Assembly (NCBI GenBank): GCA_012656075.1
Contig: JAAKBF010000200.1
Location: 328,806-392,805, forward strand
Source: Phytophthora hibernalis
Lineage: Eukaryota > Oomycota > Peronosporomycetes > Peronosporales > Peronosporaceae
DNA length: 64,000 bases
Reading direction: 5' to 3'
The notes beneath the pieces are model-generated. The model made no database searches, was not told the DNA's origin, and saw only the letters and a list, made by a program, of their open reading frames with translations. This document shows, piece after piece, positions 20,962-31,224 of the stretch (position 1 is its first letter; each line of letters begins with the position of its first letter). The position numbers were made by a program, and so were the translations under genes.

Positions 20962-23019
20962 GGTATCAATTTTTTGGGTCAAATTCGGTCAAGGTCAAAA
21001 TGGGTCAACACATTTATTTGGGTCAATAGGCGGGTCAAATTTGACATGGGTCAAATTGGATCAAATGTTATCATGATAAAAAGGATAAGGAGTTTAACCT
21101 TTAAAATCAATTATATATGTTAGGCTGTAACGTGGTCAAAACTCATTTTCCGAATGCGCGCGAAAGTATGCAATTCCGTTGTCACAATATAGCAAAATTA
21201 CCCCGGATTTCCTAGGTTGTGGCTATTTTGCTATCACCGATCTCGGGGATCGCCACACGAAACTACAAGGAATTCAACGATTGACGAGGAAGGACACACG
21301 ACGTTACGAACAATGTCATGATCAGCGTAGTATCGACCGTAGGACGAGCGAAGTGATGGTAACGACAGCTCGTAACTAGCTATAAGAAGGAGAGAACACC
21401 ACATATCTAGCTCGAACGCTAATATACTCACTTTTAAATTGCCTTCTTACCTCGCAAGCATCAAATTCACGACCTCTACTCCTCCAAACTTCAGCAACAA
21501 TGGCTACCAACCTTCCTCCGATCGATTTCTGCAACGACGGATCGGATTGGAGTGATGTCTCCAATGAGACGATTATCCTCGAGTCAACGCCCGTTGAAAC
21601 GTTGGGCACCCCGGAGGGAGAAGAAAATGGAGATCACCGTCGTTTGAGCGGAGGTGAACTTCAACCTCCAGACGTTCAAGTCCAACTGCCAACCAACGCG
21701 TCCCTGAGGAACAAGTCCATGACTTATCAAGGGTATTCCTACGCATACTACTACACCGGGGCTTCTTCTACGAACTATCGGTGCAGTGTCTACCGACGGA
21801 CGGGTTGCAAGGCCAAGCTTTTTGTGACGGATACTGGAACCAATGTGTCAGGTGAACATCAGCCTGATTGTGCTTCTGACGTCCGGCGCCCGATAAGTTC
21901 AAGCTCACGTTGCCTGCGATTTCGAGTATGCAATGATCAAGGCTATCAAGAATCAGTTTCCTGATACCCGCATCATTGGCTGCCTTTTTCACTTCAAGCA
22001 AGCAATTCGCCGAAAAATGCTGAAACTTCAAATTTCGGAAGAAGAAGTATTCCTAGCAATGCGGGAGGGCTGCTTCGACAGACAGACAGTGATCCCGCGC
22101 TCCGATATCACTGGTCAGTGGAAGCGTGATGTTCGATCTCGGTTGAAGCGCGACGGTCTGGAAGCTGGAATTTCCTATTCAAAGGGGAACTGGAAGCGAT
22201 TTTGGAAATATTTTGAAAGGACGTGGATCAAGAAATTCAAGCCGGAATGGTGGAATGTGTCTGGTCTTCGGACGAACAACCCCTCGAGCGCTACAACAGA
22301 TCGCTTAATGAGGCATTTTTCGTCGCACACCCAAATGTCACGCAGTCCATTGGTGTTATTGAGGAGCAAAGTCGTGAAAATGTCAGACTTTTAGCAGAAA
22401 TTTCAAACCGTCGGGCTAGCGCTCCAAACCACGCTCCTGCCCTCACTTCCTCTGACCTCGAACCTGACTCGGAGTCCGATTCGGATAACGAGGGGTTTGA
22501 AGATTCTGAAGTCAGCTCCTGCACCTCGTCGATAGCGTCTGTCTCCCCGAGTACTAGTTACAGTGCGTCAACATCAGTAAATCCATAAATATACTTACAA
22601 AGTGTGTAAAGAGCTAACTTCATTTTTAAAAGTCAAAATCGCACTGCTGCACGGATCAACCGGCAGCCCTATGCTAATGCTTCACCCCTAACCACACCCA
22701 GTCTGCCAACATTTCATCGGTTTGCCTGCATGCCCACATCAGAAAGCAGGGGTACTATCACACTATTTGTGTATGCCAACACAAAAGTTTATATATTTGA
22801 ATTTGGTCCAGACTTCCAAAACCACTTCGACAATTGCTTCGTACCTCTACAATTATATATAATATCAAGTATCCAAAATATTAAATATGACAGTTATTTG
22901 AAGAATCGTTTTAAAGATCTTTGTATGGGTCAAATTTATGGTCAACTTTTTCGAATAAGACCATGGGTTTGGCTTAAAAAGTGTTGACCTTGACCGAATT
23001 TGACCCAAAAAATCGCTCC
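20962..23019. mobile_element. Mutator-like element with TIRs and 9-bp target duplications
   Basis: The left end contains ATTTTTTGGGTCAAATTCGG; the right end is its reverse complement, and the match continues through GTCAAGGTCAA. The outermost bases start with GG on both sides. AATTTATGG occurs directly outside each end (20953-20961 and 23020-23028), a 9-bp duplication typical of Mutator-like elements. The subterminal region repeats GGTCAA many times within about 100 bases on the left, plausibly transposase-binding sites. It encloses an internally deleted MULE transposase gene. Confidence 0.92.
21500..22588 (+). pseudogene. FLYWCH-type zinc finger / MULE transposase, internally deleted
   Basis: 21500-21890 encodes an N-terminal region with a FLYWCH/WRKY-like finger: TYQGYSYAYYYTG, YRCSVYRRTGCKAKLF, GEHQPDC. 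From about 21917 in another frame comes 'CDFEYAMIKAIKNQFPDTR' then 'IIGCLFHFKQAIRRK', the central MULE catalytic region, followed by 'FWKYFERTW' and, after one frameshift, 'TNNPLERYNRSLNEAFF'. A Ser/Glu-rich tail ends at 22588. The first part of the transposase domain, with the first catalytic Asp, is missing between the finger and CDFE, so this copy would need a helper. The start ATG at 21500 is the first one in the finger frame. Confidence 0.8.
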
Positions 23020-23028
23020 AATTTATGG

Positions 23029-23665
23029 AGCTCAGTCTTCGTCCTAATAAAGTGATTCAAGCTGTCAAATCCGTTGTTTTTTAGTTTCTAAGCAACGCAC
23101 TTCGAAGTACTACGTAGTATTGTGCTTTGCATATATTTTGGCAAAAGGCTTGACAAAAGTTTGTTATATTAGACCTGACAACTCGATTTTATCCTAATTA
23201 CGACTTTACTCCGACGCGGAAGTGCAGGCTTAAAAGGCATGTGCTAAACGCTAAAACTCGATTTTGAAGTACAACCGTCTTGTTTACAGCCTGGAAACGC
23301 AGAAATGCAGTTCTAGGAGTGCAAAAGCGAGATCGTTGGGTGCATCTCAGCCTTTTGCACGTGGAGCAAATCGAATCTGATTTGCACAAAGTCTATTTTA
23401 GAGTCTAAAATAGACGGCAAAAAAAATGCAAAGGACAATATGTGCTTGTACTCCTGTCCACACTTAGGGTTTCATGGGGTTGTAGGAGCAATGCAACGTC
23501 AGCTAGCGCTTCATTATTTATTGTTCACTGCTGTAAGATGGCATAATTTATGCTTCGATTTCAGATTGCCCATGTCATTATTTATGTCACAGGAGGCCTC
23601 CTCATAAATAAAAATGCCATAATCGGGAGCCCTGCTGAAAGCACTACTATCAATCCCTGATCGTG
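23029..23665. other. intergenic, no gene seen
   Basis: About 640 bases between the MULE and the esterase promoter. It includes a short palindrome around TACTACGTAGTA (about 23110) and an A-rich run near 23420. No coding region or RNA gene is apparent. Confidence 0.5.
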
Positions 23666-23681
23666 TGTCATTCGTCAATTC
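23666..23681 (+). promoter_or_regulatory. oomycete initiator-like core promoter
   Basis: TGTCATTCGTCAATTC matches the oomycete initiator (GCTCATTYYNCAWTTT) at about 12 of 16 positions and sits 50-65 bases upstream of the esterase start codon, the usual position. Confidence 0.6.
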
Positions 23682-23730
23682 ACAGCCCTCCGACACCAAC
23701 CTCTTCCCGACACAAAGCTCTCCAGCCGCC

Positions 23731-24591
23731 ATGGTGTTCAAGACCGCCTTCCTCTCCTCCATACTTTTCGCACTTGGTGCGTTCCAGTCAGTTCAAGCGG
23801 TGACGTTCTCTTCCGGGTGTGGCAAGACGGCCGACCTCACCAGCGGCATGTTCACCACAGCCATCAACGGCACGCAGCGCGAATACATTCTGCGTGTGCC
23901 CGAAGGCTATGACCCCAGTCTGGCCTATCCCTTTATCATCGCCTACCACTGGTTCGGCGCTACTGCGTTCAATGCCACGCAGAACTCGTCTCGATACGGC
24001 AACGACAGCTACTACGGTCTGCTGAGCTACGCCAATGAGTCCGCGATCTTCGTGGCGCCGCAGGGGGTCGACAGTGGGTGGAGTAACATCAATGACGACG
24101 ACATGACGTTCACCGACACCCTCGTCGAGACCATCGACAACGGACTGTGTGTGGACACGGAGCAGCGCTTCGTCGTGGGCTTCAGCTTTGGTGGCTCCAT
24201 GACGAACGCCATTGCAAACTCAGGTCGTGGCACGACGTTCAAGGCGGCTGCCGTTCTGTCGGGTACTGACTACACGACTGCCGTGGGGCAGCCTGTACCC
24301 ATCGGCTTCCTCGTCATCCACGGCGTGAGCGACCAGGGCAACTTGATCCCCACAGGCCGCTCCATGCGTGACATATTCGTCCAGGTGAACGGCTGCGCGA
24401 ATCAGACTGCGCTGGAACCTGCCGCTGGGTCCAAGTCGCACATCAAGACGTCGTACGCCAACTGCTCCAAGCCAGTGACGTTCATTCCTTTCGACGGCGT
24501 CCACGAGTACAGCCCCGTGGACGCTGGCGCCTCGTCCTCGTGGGTGCCTGGTGAGATCTGGAGCTTCTTCTTCCCGAAAGAGGGACGTTGA
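23731..24591 (+). CDS. secreted CE1-family esterase (feruloyl esterase / PHB-depolymerase-like)
   Basis: A 286-residue alpha/beta hydrolase. Residues 1-23 form a signal peptide ending 'SVQA'. The nucleophile elbow GFSFGG gives Ser152, with candidate Asp201 (HGVSDQGN) and His258 (FDGVHEYS) completing the triad. The family includes feruloyl esterases, acetyl-xylan esterases and polyhydroxybutyrate depolymerases. In an oomycete the likely role is extracellular hydrolysis of ester bonds in plant cell-wall polysaccharide, but the exact substrate cannot be read from sequence. Several N-x-S/T sites suit a secreted glycoprotein. I chose the ATG at 23731 because it has a GCCGCC context and begins the signal peptide; an in-frame ATG at 23665 would overlap the initiator element and bury the signal. 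It is single-exon and intact, one of the few undamaged genes here. Confidence 0.9.
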   Translation: MVFKTAFLSSILFALGAFQSVQAVTFSSGCGKTADLTSGMFTTAINGTQREYILRVPEGYDPSLAYPFIIAYHWFGATAFNATQNSSRYGNDSYYGLLSYANESAIFVAPQGVDSGWSNINDDDMTFTDTLVETIDNGLCVDTEQRFVVGFSFGGSMTNAIANSGRGTTFKAAAVLSGTDYTTAVGQPVPIGFLVIHGVSDQGNLIPTGRSMRDIFVQVNGCANQTALEPAAGSKSHIKTSYANCSKPVTFIPFDGVHEYSPVDAGASSSWVPGEIWSFFFPKEGR

Positions 24592-24924
24592 GTTGGTGCA
24601 AGAAGTAATGGAAGTCCGCAACTCTTTTCATTGATCAATAATCCCTTTTGTCTTTGGCCTTTTCGAATGTAACTCAGTCCCATCCCACAGAGCGACAGTT
24701 GTCACATCCGTCATCGACCATTCAAGGCGAAGAATCCACGGCCGCCGATGCCTCCAGCCCGATGCGCGTCTACATCAATCTCGTGAATCGACAATGAGCC
24801 AGCCCAACTTGAAGTGTGTATCTTTTTCATTGGTCGAAATCCATTTCGGCCAATCGATTAACGCGCGCGTAAGCATTCGCTCAGATTGCGCCCGTGCGAA
24901 GCGGGCATGCGCGCGACATCCACT

Positions 24925-24940
24925 CGGCATTTCGCACTGC
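24925..24940 (+). promoter_or_regulatory. initiator-like element before acyl-CoA synthetase
   Basis: CGGCATTTCGCACTGC resembles the oomycete initiator, about 50 bases before the probable start at 24987. CCAAT-type boxes (CATTGGTC and GGCCAATC) lie 70-110 bases further upstream. Confidence 0.45.
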
Positions 24941-24986
24941 AGCATCAATACCAAGAACCTGCTACGGTCACATCAACCACATACCA

Positions 24987-27732
24987 ATGGGTTCAGCACA
25001 CAGCACAAGCCGGTCCCTCGCTGACGTGGACTTCGACTCGTACGAGGGCAAACGCTACACCGTCGAGGTGCCCGACACGCGCGACGGCGGTCGTTTGATA
25101 TTCAAATTTAATTATTTCAGTGCATGCTGGATGTTACCTACGGTCAAGAATCGTATAGATGCGCAACTCCACACACCACAAACGGACTGACCCCTACAAC
25201 GTATTGGCCTGGGACTATTCCTTCGATCGGATCTTCTACTTCAGCGCAGCGAACAGCGTTGTGAATTGCGCTTTTGCAAATGCTGCAATGGTATTCGTTT
25301 CGTTGAGTGGATACGTAACCACGTATGTCATCCGCATAAAATACGTTTAACATTGTTGCGTCGACGACTGACGTGTGCTGCAAAAATGAATCACTTCTTT
25401 TGCTGTTGCAGCGAGATTCGCCGTTACTGCGAATTCGTTTTTGACGCTTGGTTTTGTCAGTCCGAGGTAGCAGTACGCTCGGATTCCCCCTGCTTGCCGA
25501 TACAGCGGCGATGGTTGTACGAGGTTGCCATACTTCAGTTCGCTTTCTAGAGTCAATCCCATGTTAATTTTTTTGAAATGTGGCTTCATACGTTTGCAGA
25601 GTGTACGCTAGAAAGAAAAGGGACTCGGTGCTCGGCTTTACCACGTTCTTTTCAGTGACCATGTGACGATTAGCAGCGAGGAGATGACGACAAGGGACTA
25701 AAAGATGTTCACGAACACGACAGCGTGTACACGTTTTGGAAGCCAGGTTTACTTCGAAAACTCGAGTAGCGCGTGCAATGGATCTGTCAACGGTGAGTGG
25801 ATTGTATTCAGTAAAAGTGAGTTGTGCATTTACGCCACCCACGGCCCCGCATACGAAGTGGCCGACAAAGAGCCACTGAATGACGAAGAGATGACGCTGT
25901 ACCACAATTTCCTCATTGGCTGCGGCATCGAAAACGGCTCCCGACCCTGCTACGGACAGCGCAGCATCGACCCAGCCACGGGCAAGGCGGGACCCTACGA
26001 GTGGCTGACGTACAACCAAGTGAAGAGCCGCATGGGCGACGTGGCCAGCGGAATGGCAGCCACCTTCGGCCTCAACCGACAAGACGAGGTCGGCATCTTC
26101 TGCAAGAACAAGGTCGAGTGGTGTCTCGTGAACCACGCGTGCGACCGCATGAGCTACGTGATGGTGCCGCTCTACGACTCGTTAGGACCCGACGCCGTGC
26201 CGTTCGTCATCAACCACACGCAACTGCGCGTCTTATTCTGTGGCAGTAATCAGTTTGACGTTATCATGAAGTGTGTCACCAAATGTCCGACCGTCAAGAC
26301 GATCGTCATGGTGGACGCCATTTCCGAGCAGCAGAAGCAGTTGGCAGCTGCAAATGACATCGAGTTGAAGACGTTCGAGGAGGTGGAAAAGCAGGGCAAG
26401 ACACAGCCGTGTCCTGCAGACCCTCCACTCCCCACAGACGTGTCGACGCTCTGCTACACGTCTGGGACGGTGGGTGACCCCAAGGGCGTCGTGCTGCTGC
26501 AGCGCAACTTCGCGTACGCTGCGCGGCAGGCCAGCAACCGCCTGAATATCTACCCGACGGATGTGCACATCTCGTACCTGCCGCTCGTGCATGTACTAGA
26601 ACGCGTGGTGCTGGCGTTGATGTACTTGAACGGAGCGTCTGCGGGCTTCTACCAGGGCGACCTGCGGCTCCTCATGGACGACATTGGCGCGTTGCACCCG
26701 ACGGTCTTCGTGACCGTGCCGCGCCTCGTGAGCCGCGTGTACGACAAGATCACGCAGGGAGCGGAGGCCGCTGGCGGCATCAAGAAGCTGATCTTCGACC
26801 AAGCCATCGCTTCCAAGCTCGCGGGTGTCGAAGAGGGGCACAAGACGCACGCGTTGTGGGACCGCTTGGTGTTCAACAAGCTCCAGATGGCTCTGGGTGG
26901 CAACGTGCGACTCGTTTTCTCTGGCTCAGCTCCCATGAGCGCAGACATCAAGAAGTTCATGCAGGCAGTCTTCTGCTGCGATGTCGTGGAGGGCTACGGA
27001 CTCAGTGAGTCGGCCGCAGCCGTCTGTGTTGGTGCAATTGACATGCCCACGGAATCGCATGTTGGTACCCCCGTCATGTACTCACAGGTTCAGCTCGAAG
27101 ACGTGCCAGAAATGGGCTACACCAGCCAGGACAAGCCCCGTCCGCGAGGTGAGATCCTTGTTAAGGGCCCGCAGATGTTTACCGAGTACTACGAGAACCC
27201 CGAAATGACTCGCGAGTCGTTCGACGAGCGTGGCTGGTTCCACACGGGCGACATCGGCTGCTGGAACGCCGACGGTACGCTCAGCATCATCGACCGCAAG
27301 AAGAACATCTTCAAGCTCGCGCAGGGTGAATACGTGGCCGCCGAGAAGATTGAAAACGCATATTCCAAGTGCAAATACATCGCGCAGCTCTTCGTGTACG
27401 GAGACTCGCTGCAAAGCTATTTGGTGGGCGTAGTGGTGCCCGACCCGGAGGTGACCAAGGCGTGGGCACAGAAGCACGGTCTGAGTGGTGAGGATGCGTC
27501 CAAGGTCAAGGTACTGCAGAACACCGAGTATCAGAAGGACTTGCGTGTGGACATGGAGTGTGTGGCAACGGAAGCGCAACTGCGCGGCTTCGAGCGCGTG
27601 AGGAACGTGCACTTCCATCCGACGCCGTTCTCTTCAGCCGACGACCTGATCACGCCCACCTTCAAGCTCAAACGGCCGCAGCTGAAGAGGTATTTCCAAC
27701 CGCAGATCGAAGAGCTCTACCGGGAGTTTTAA
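24987..27732 (+). pseudogene. long-chain acyl-CoA synthetase, split by insertion
   Basis: An ANL-superfamily enzyme that activates fatty acids to acyl-CoA through an acyl-AMP intermediate. The N-terminus starts at 24987 (MGSAHSTSRSL ... YEGKRYTVEVPDTR) and breaks near 25094. Synthetase sequence resumes near 25833 (THGPAYEVADKEPL) and is then open to 27732. Motifs: P-loop-like YTSGTVGDPKGV at 26455-26490, GYGLSES near 26995, HTGDIG at 27241-27258 and DRKKNIFKLAQGEYV at 27292-27336. The apparent start at 25705 lies inside the insert and is an artefact. No good intron boundaries remove the insert in frame, so the copy is probably dead, although the C-terminal 630 residues are undamaged, suggesting a recent event. 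A poly(A)-like AATAAA is near 27757. Confidence 0.85.
25094..25832 (-). mobile_element. MULE-derived fragment inside the acyl-CoA synthetase gene
   Basis: The minus strand at 25564-25800 reads 'ATRVFEVNLASKTCTRC' and 'HLLVPCRHLLAAN', a SWIM zinc finger (C-x-x-C ... C-x-H) as found near the C-terminus of Mutator-like transposases. Surrounding sequence is unlike the flanking GC-rich gene. No terminal repeats or target duplication could be demonstrated, so the boundaries are where synthetase similarity stops and restarts. Confidence 0.65.
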
Positions 27733-29054
27733 ATTACAATTTGTAATCGAACATTGAATAAATCTTATTCGGAGTGGCTGCTGTCACAAACGCGCGCATG
27801 AAAAGTACGAGTCTGTGACAGTATGTGGCTCAAAATTTTAAGCGGTTAGGGCGAAAATAAAAAATTCTGGGGCCACTCACTTTCATTTCACAAAATCCTC
27901 CAGTCACAGCGGAACGCAAAGTCGTGCGCGAGCTGCTGCCCCCACGAAGACGCGTGGCAAGATCGTCGTGCTGCTTAGGTCCCTCTAGGCCGTCGGCTGC
28001 ATGCCCGCCGTTCTCGTGGTGACCTTCGGAGGCTTTGTTACTTTAGATTGTTTCTTTGCATACAGTTCCCGCTCTAATAGCGTGACGCTAGCCATGCTTA
28101 TCGACGTGCGCATGTTACTGTAGAAGTGCCTTCTTGATCTTCGCAGAATTAGCTATTATAGCTATTTCACGTACGGAAGACCTTGCCAACCTTCACACCT
28201 AAGCTCCTCTTATTTTAAAAATACATACTGCTGTAGTACGTACCTACTTGATCAGACGCCCTGAGAGGTGCACGATGCCTGTCTTGGTCCGACTGACCAG
28301 CCACTTACCTTGACCTACAAGTCCTTGCTGACCTTGACTCGACTGACTTCAGCGTAATGAAGTGGCCAACATAAACTATGTTACGTAATTTGTAATTGTG
28401 TATCCTAATATTTAATACCACACCAGTTGTACACTACACAATTGACTTGGCTTTTATAAAAAAACTGTCCCTAATTTTAAAAGACCCGCGGGAATTACTA
28501 ATTGGGAAAGGTTTTACAGTATGTGGCGATATGTGCCTCAAACCACTGGGGTTTGGACCAAGGAGGGTGGATCATGACGTCACTCGGCAAGACGTTCAAC
28601 TATATTGTTTTATTGTCAACACAACCCACGAGGATCAGCAGGTCAGCAAGAAATTTGCATGATGGGACCACAAAACGCAACCATGCTTACCTACGCTTCA
28701 AGCGTTTAACCTTGTTGTGCTGCAAACGATTCGTCAGATATAGAGGGTGCTATTCGCTTCAGCGTTCGGCTTACCTGAGGCCCTCAACCTCCATAATGAG
28801 GTATTGGAAGTGATGATGGCGGTAGTTGTGCAGCTCTACCAAGACGTTTTGGAGCTCTACGCAACCAGTCAGATCTGCATCTCCGAATTGGAAATTGTCT
28901 CTGATGTCTTAAAATTCAGAGAGAGATGTTCTAACGCAGGAAACGCGAAGTCGGCTCACGACTAAGATGTCTGAACCTGCACGGTATTTCTCCTTTTCGC
29001 CGCCGGTACTTTCTTGGCGCACTCGACCTACCAGCAATGCAGCACAAGTTTTGA
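27733..29054. other. intergenic, no recognisable gene
   Basis: After the synthetase stop there is a short inverted repeat (CTGTCACA ... TGTGACAG, about 27780-27820) that may aid 3' end formation. Plus-strand ORFs at 28396-28662, 28502-28813 and 28747-28965 show no known domain. The last part may be decayed upstream helicase or Helitron sequence. Confidence 0.45.
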
Positions 29055-30586
29055 ATGACACCTCATAAGCGTGCACGTCGCGAGCTGGAAGGGTACACGT
29101 GTTCTGTTCTACAAGATGTTGCGGATCATACTGGAGACCTCAACGAGGGACAGCGGACCATTTACGACCAAGTTGTTGGAGCGGTAGAGACCCCTGAAGT
29201 CGGCAACAAACTGTTCTTCATCGACGGTCCGGGTGGTACTGGGAAATCCACGCTGCTCAAGAATATCCTCGCCAAAAATTGCGATCACAGTCGCGTCCAG
29301 CGGCATCGCCTCTTTGCTTCGTATGGGCGGTCGTACGGCACTCTCTACATTCAAGATCCCCCTGAAATTGGATGAAAAGTCTACTTGCTCCGTTACCAAG
29401 CAGTCCCATATAAGGGCGTTGATCCAGCGATCCAGCCTGATCATCTGGGACGAGGCACCCATGACGCACCGACATGTATTCGAGGCGGTGGACCGCACCG
29501 TTCGAGATGTTATGAGCAACGAACAAGAACCGTTTGGAGGAAAAGTATTGGTTTTGTCAGGTGACTTCCGTCAGATTCTGCCAGTCGTCATCAAGGGAAC
29601 ACCGGCAGAGACGATCAACGCCTGTCTGAAGTCCTCGCAACTGTGGCCGTACTTCCAACAGGTCCGAATCACGGAGAACATGCGCGTTCGGACAGCCGAC
29701 AACGAAAGTACAGCCGGAGAAGTCGCAGCCGTCTCGGAGTTTCTTCTCCAGGTAGGTGAGGGTCGACATGAAGTCAATCCGGCACTCGGAGGGGGCTTCA
29801 TGAAAATCCCGCGCGATATATTGATCGACAATCCTCCCGCTGAATTCGATGCTGACGCAGCGATCGCGCCGGGTGCTGTACCTATTGGTATGAAACAGAT
29901 GATTCATACCATGTACGCTGACGTGAACGACCCGACCATCGCCACTGACGAATACTTCGTGAACCGCACCATCTTAACGACAACCAACGCGACGGTACAC
30001 CGCACCAACGCGGCAGCGAGGCGACACTTGGACGGGGAGGCGTGTGAGTATCTCTCGGTCGACTCGGTTCGACGACGAGGCCTCCAATTTCTTAGAGACA
30101 GAGGTTCTGAACGCGATTGACATCAACGGGATCCCGCCCAACAGATTGTTGTTGAAGAGGGGCCAGCCGATTATGATGATGAGGAACTTGAACCCGGACC
30201 TGGGGCTCTGTAACGGGACGCGCCTTAGAGTGAAGGAGCTCAAACCTCTTGTTATCCATGCCACGAGCACGACTGGCGAGTGACCAGGTCAGAACGTACT
30301 GATTCCAAGGATCGTCTTCGTTAGTGACGGCAACGCCCGCGACTTCCCATTCCACGTGCGCCGCAAGCAGTTCCCAGTCCAGCCCGCGTTTGCCATGACA
30401 ATCAACAGACAAGCGGTGCTCAACCTGGAACTCTATTTGGCGACACCATGTTTTTCGCACTCCATCTGTATGGGGCGCTCTGCAAGATCCAAGATCAAGA
30501 TACTACTTAAGTATCCAGACATAGACAAAGAACACGGAGCATACACCCCAAACATCGTGTACCGGCAGATTTTCAGCACGGAGTAG
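29055..30586 (+). pseudogene. PIF1-family helicase, Helitron-type (pseudogene)
   Basis: SF1B helicase motifs in order: Walker A GPGGTGKS (29227-29250); 'ITVASSGIASLLRMGGRTA' after a frameshift near 29275; Walker B DEAP (about 29449); SGDFRQILPV (about 29559-29588); ENMRV; 'PNRLLLKRGQPIMMMRNL'; 'AFAMTINRQ'. A near-terminal SRVRS-like segment is shrunken. This combination, including 'MMMRNLNPDLGLCNGTRL', is typical of the helicase half of Helitron transposases and of related genomic PIF1 copies. Frameshifts near 29275 and 30050-30120 and a stop at 30281 inactivate it. No Rep domain or Helitron termini were found in the window, so it could also be a stand-alone PIF1 pseudogene. Confidence 0.8.
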
Positions 30587-30660
30587 GGAAAAAGATACTA
30601 CAGACAACGGCGGAGAAAACTCAACCCCCATAAAAACTCGACCCCCCTTCAGCGTGATTT

Positions 30661-31213
30661 GGGGCGGGCTTTTTATCGAGGACGCATGGATGCTCATCGA
30701 GGAAAGTATAAAAATGTACGGAAAACGAGGAAAGATGCTCAAATTGGTTGCTCGTCGAGGAACCATCATACAACATGTCACCAACCGAAAACTACTGCAT
30801 GGCAGTGTCGAATCAATTAGTCAGCAACCTAAGAAGAATGTATTGAGCAATGAGCGCTCGCTCGCCGTCCATTGCTCAGGCAGTTGTGCAAGCTATCAAC
30901 GGGTCTTTCACGTGATGTGGGCGCCTGTACCGAATATACAACAACAATTAGAGTTTGGAGACGTGCATCCGCAAGCGCGATAAGAGTAGCCAATCGTACC
31001 TTGAATCCTGGACTTCGGGGATTCGTGTGGCAGTGCGTACTGCGAAGAGAGTCTGTAGTGACGTGTCCTTCCGCTGCTGGATGCAATGACTGGCGGTTAT
31101 TCAAGTGCCGACGTTCCTCGGCAAATCATCAATGCGCACATGGTCCTCAATTTTTGTACTTTCTAGAGTTTCCTCGATGAGCAGACTTTGCTTCCTCGAT
31201 ATTATGCTACACC
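30661..31213. mobile_element. MULE-type MITE with 11-bp target duplications
   Basis: CAGCGTGATTT flanks both sides exactly (30650-30660 and 31214-31224), an 11-bp duplication in the Mutator range. The ends begin GG and are imperfect inverted repeats of about 55 bases sharing the blocks ATCGAGGA and TGCTCATCGAGGAAA, found as TTTCCTCGATGAGCA on the right. The 553-bp interior has no coding capacity. It sits just downstream of the helicase pseudogene. Confidence 0.85.
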
Positions 31214-31224
31214 CAGCGTGATTT

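Noticed and set aside
25705..25832. N-terminal extension of the acyl-CoA synthetase starting at the ATG at 25705
   Set aside because: It is antisense to a SWIM zinc finger inside an inserted MULE fragment; the true N-terminus is at 24987.
30590..31213. Helitron 3' end after the helicase
   Set aside because: No CTRR terminus with a hairpin could be found; the sequence is explained better by a MITE with 11-bp target duplications.
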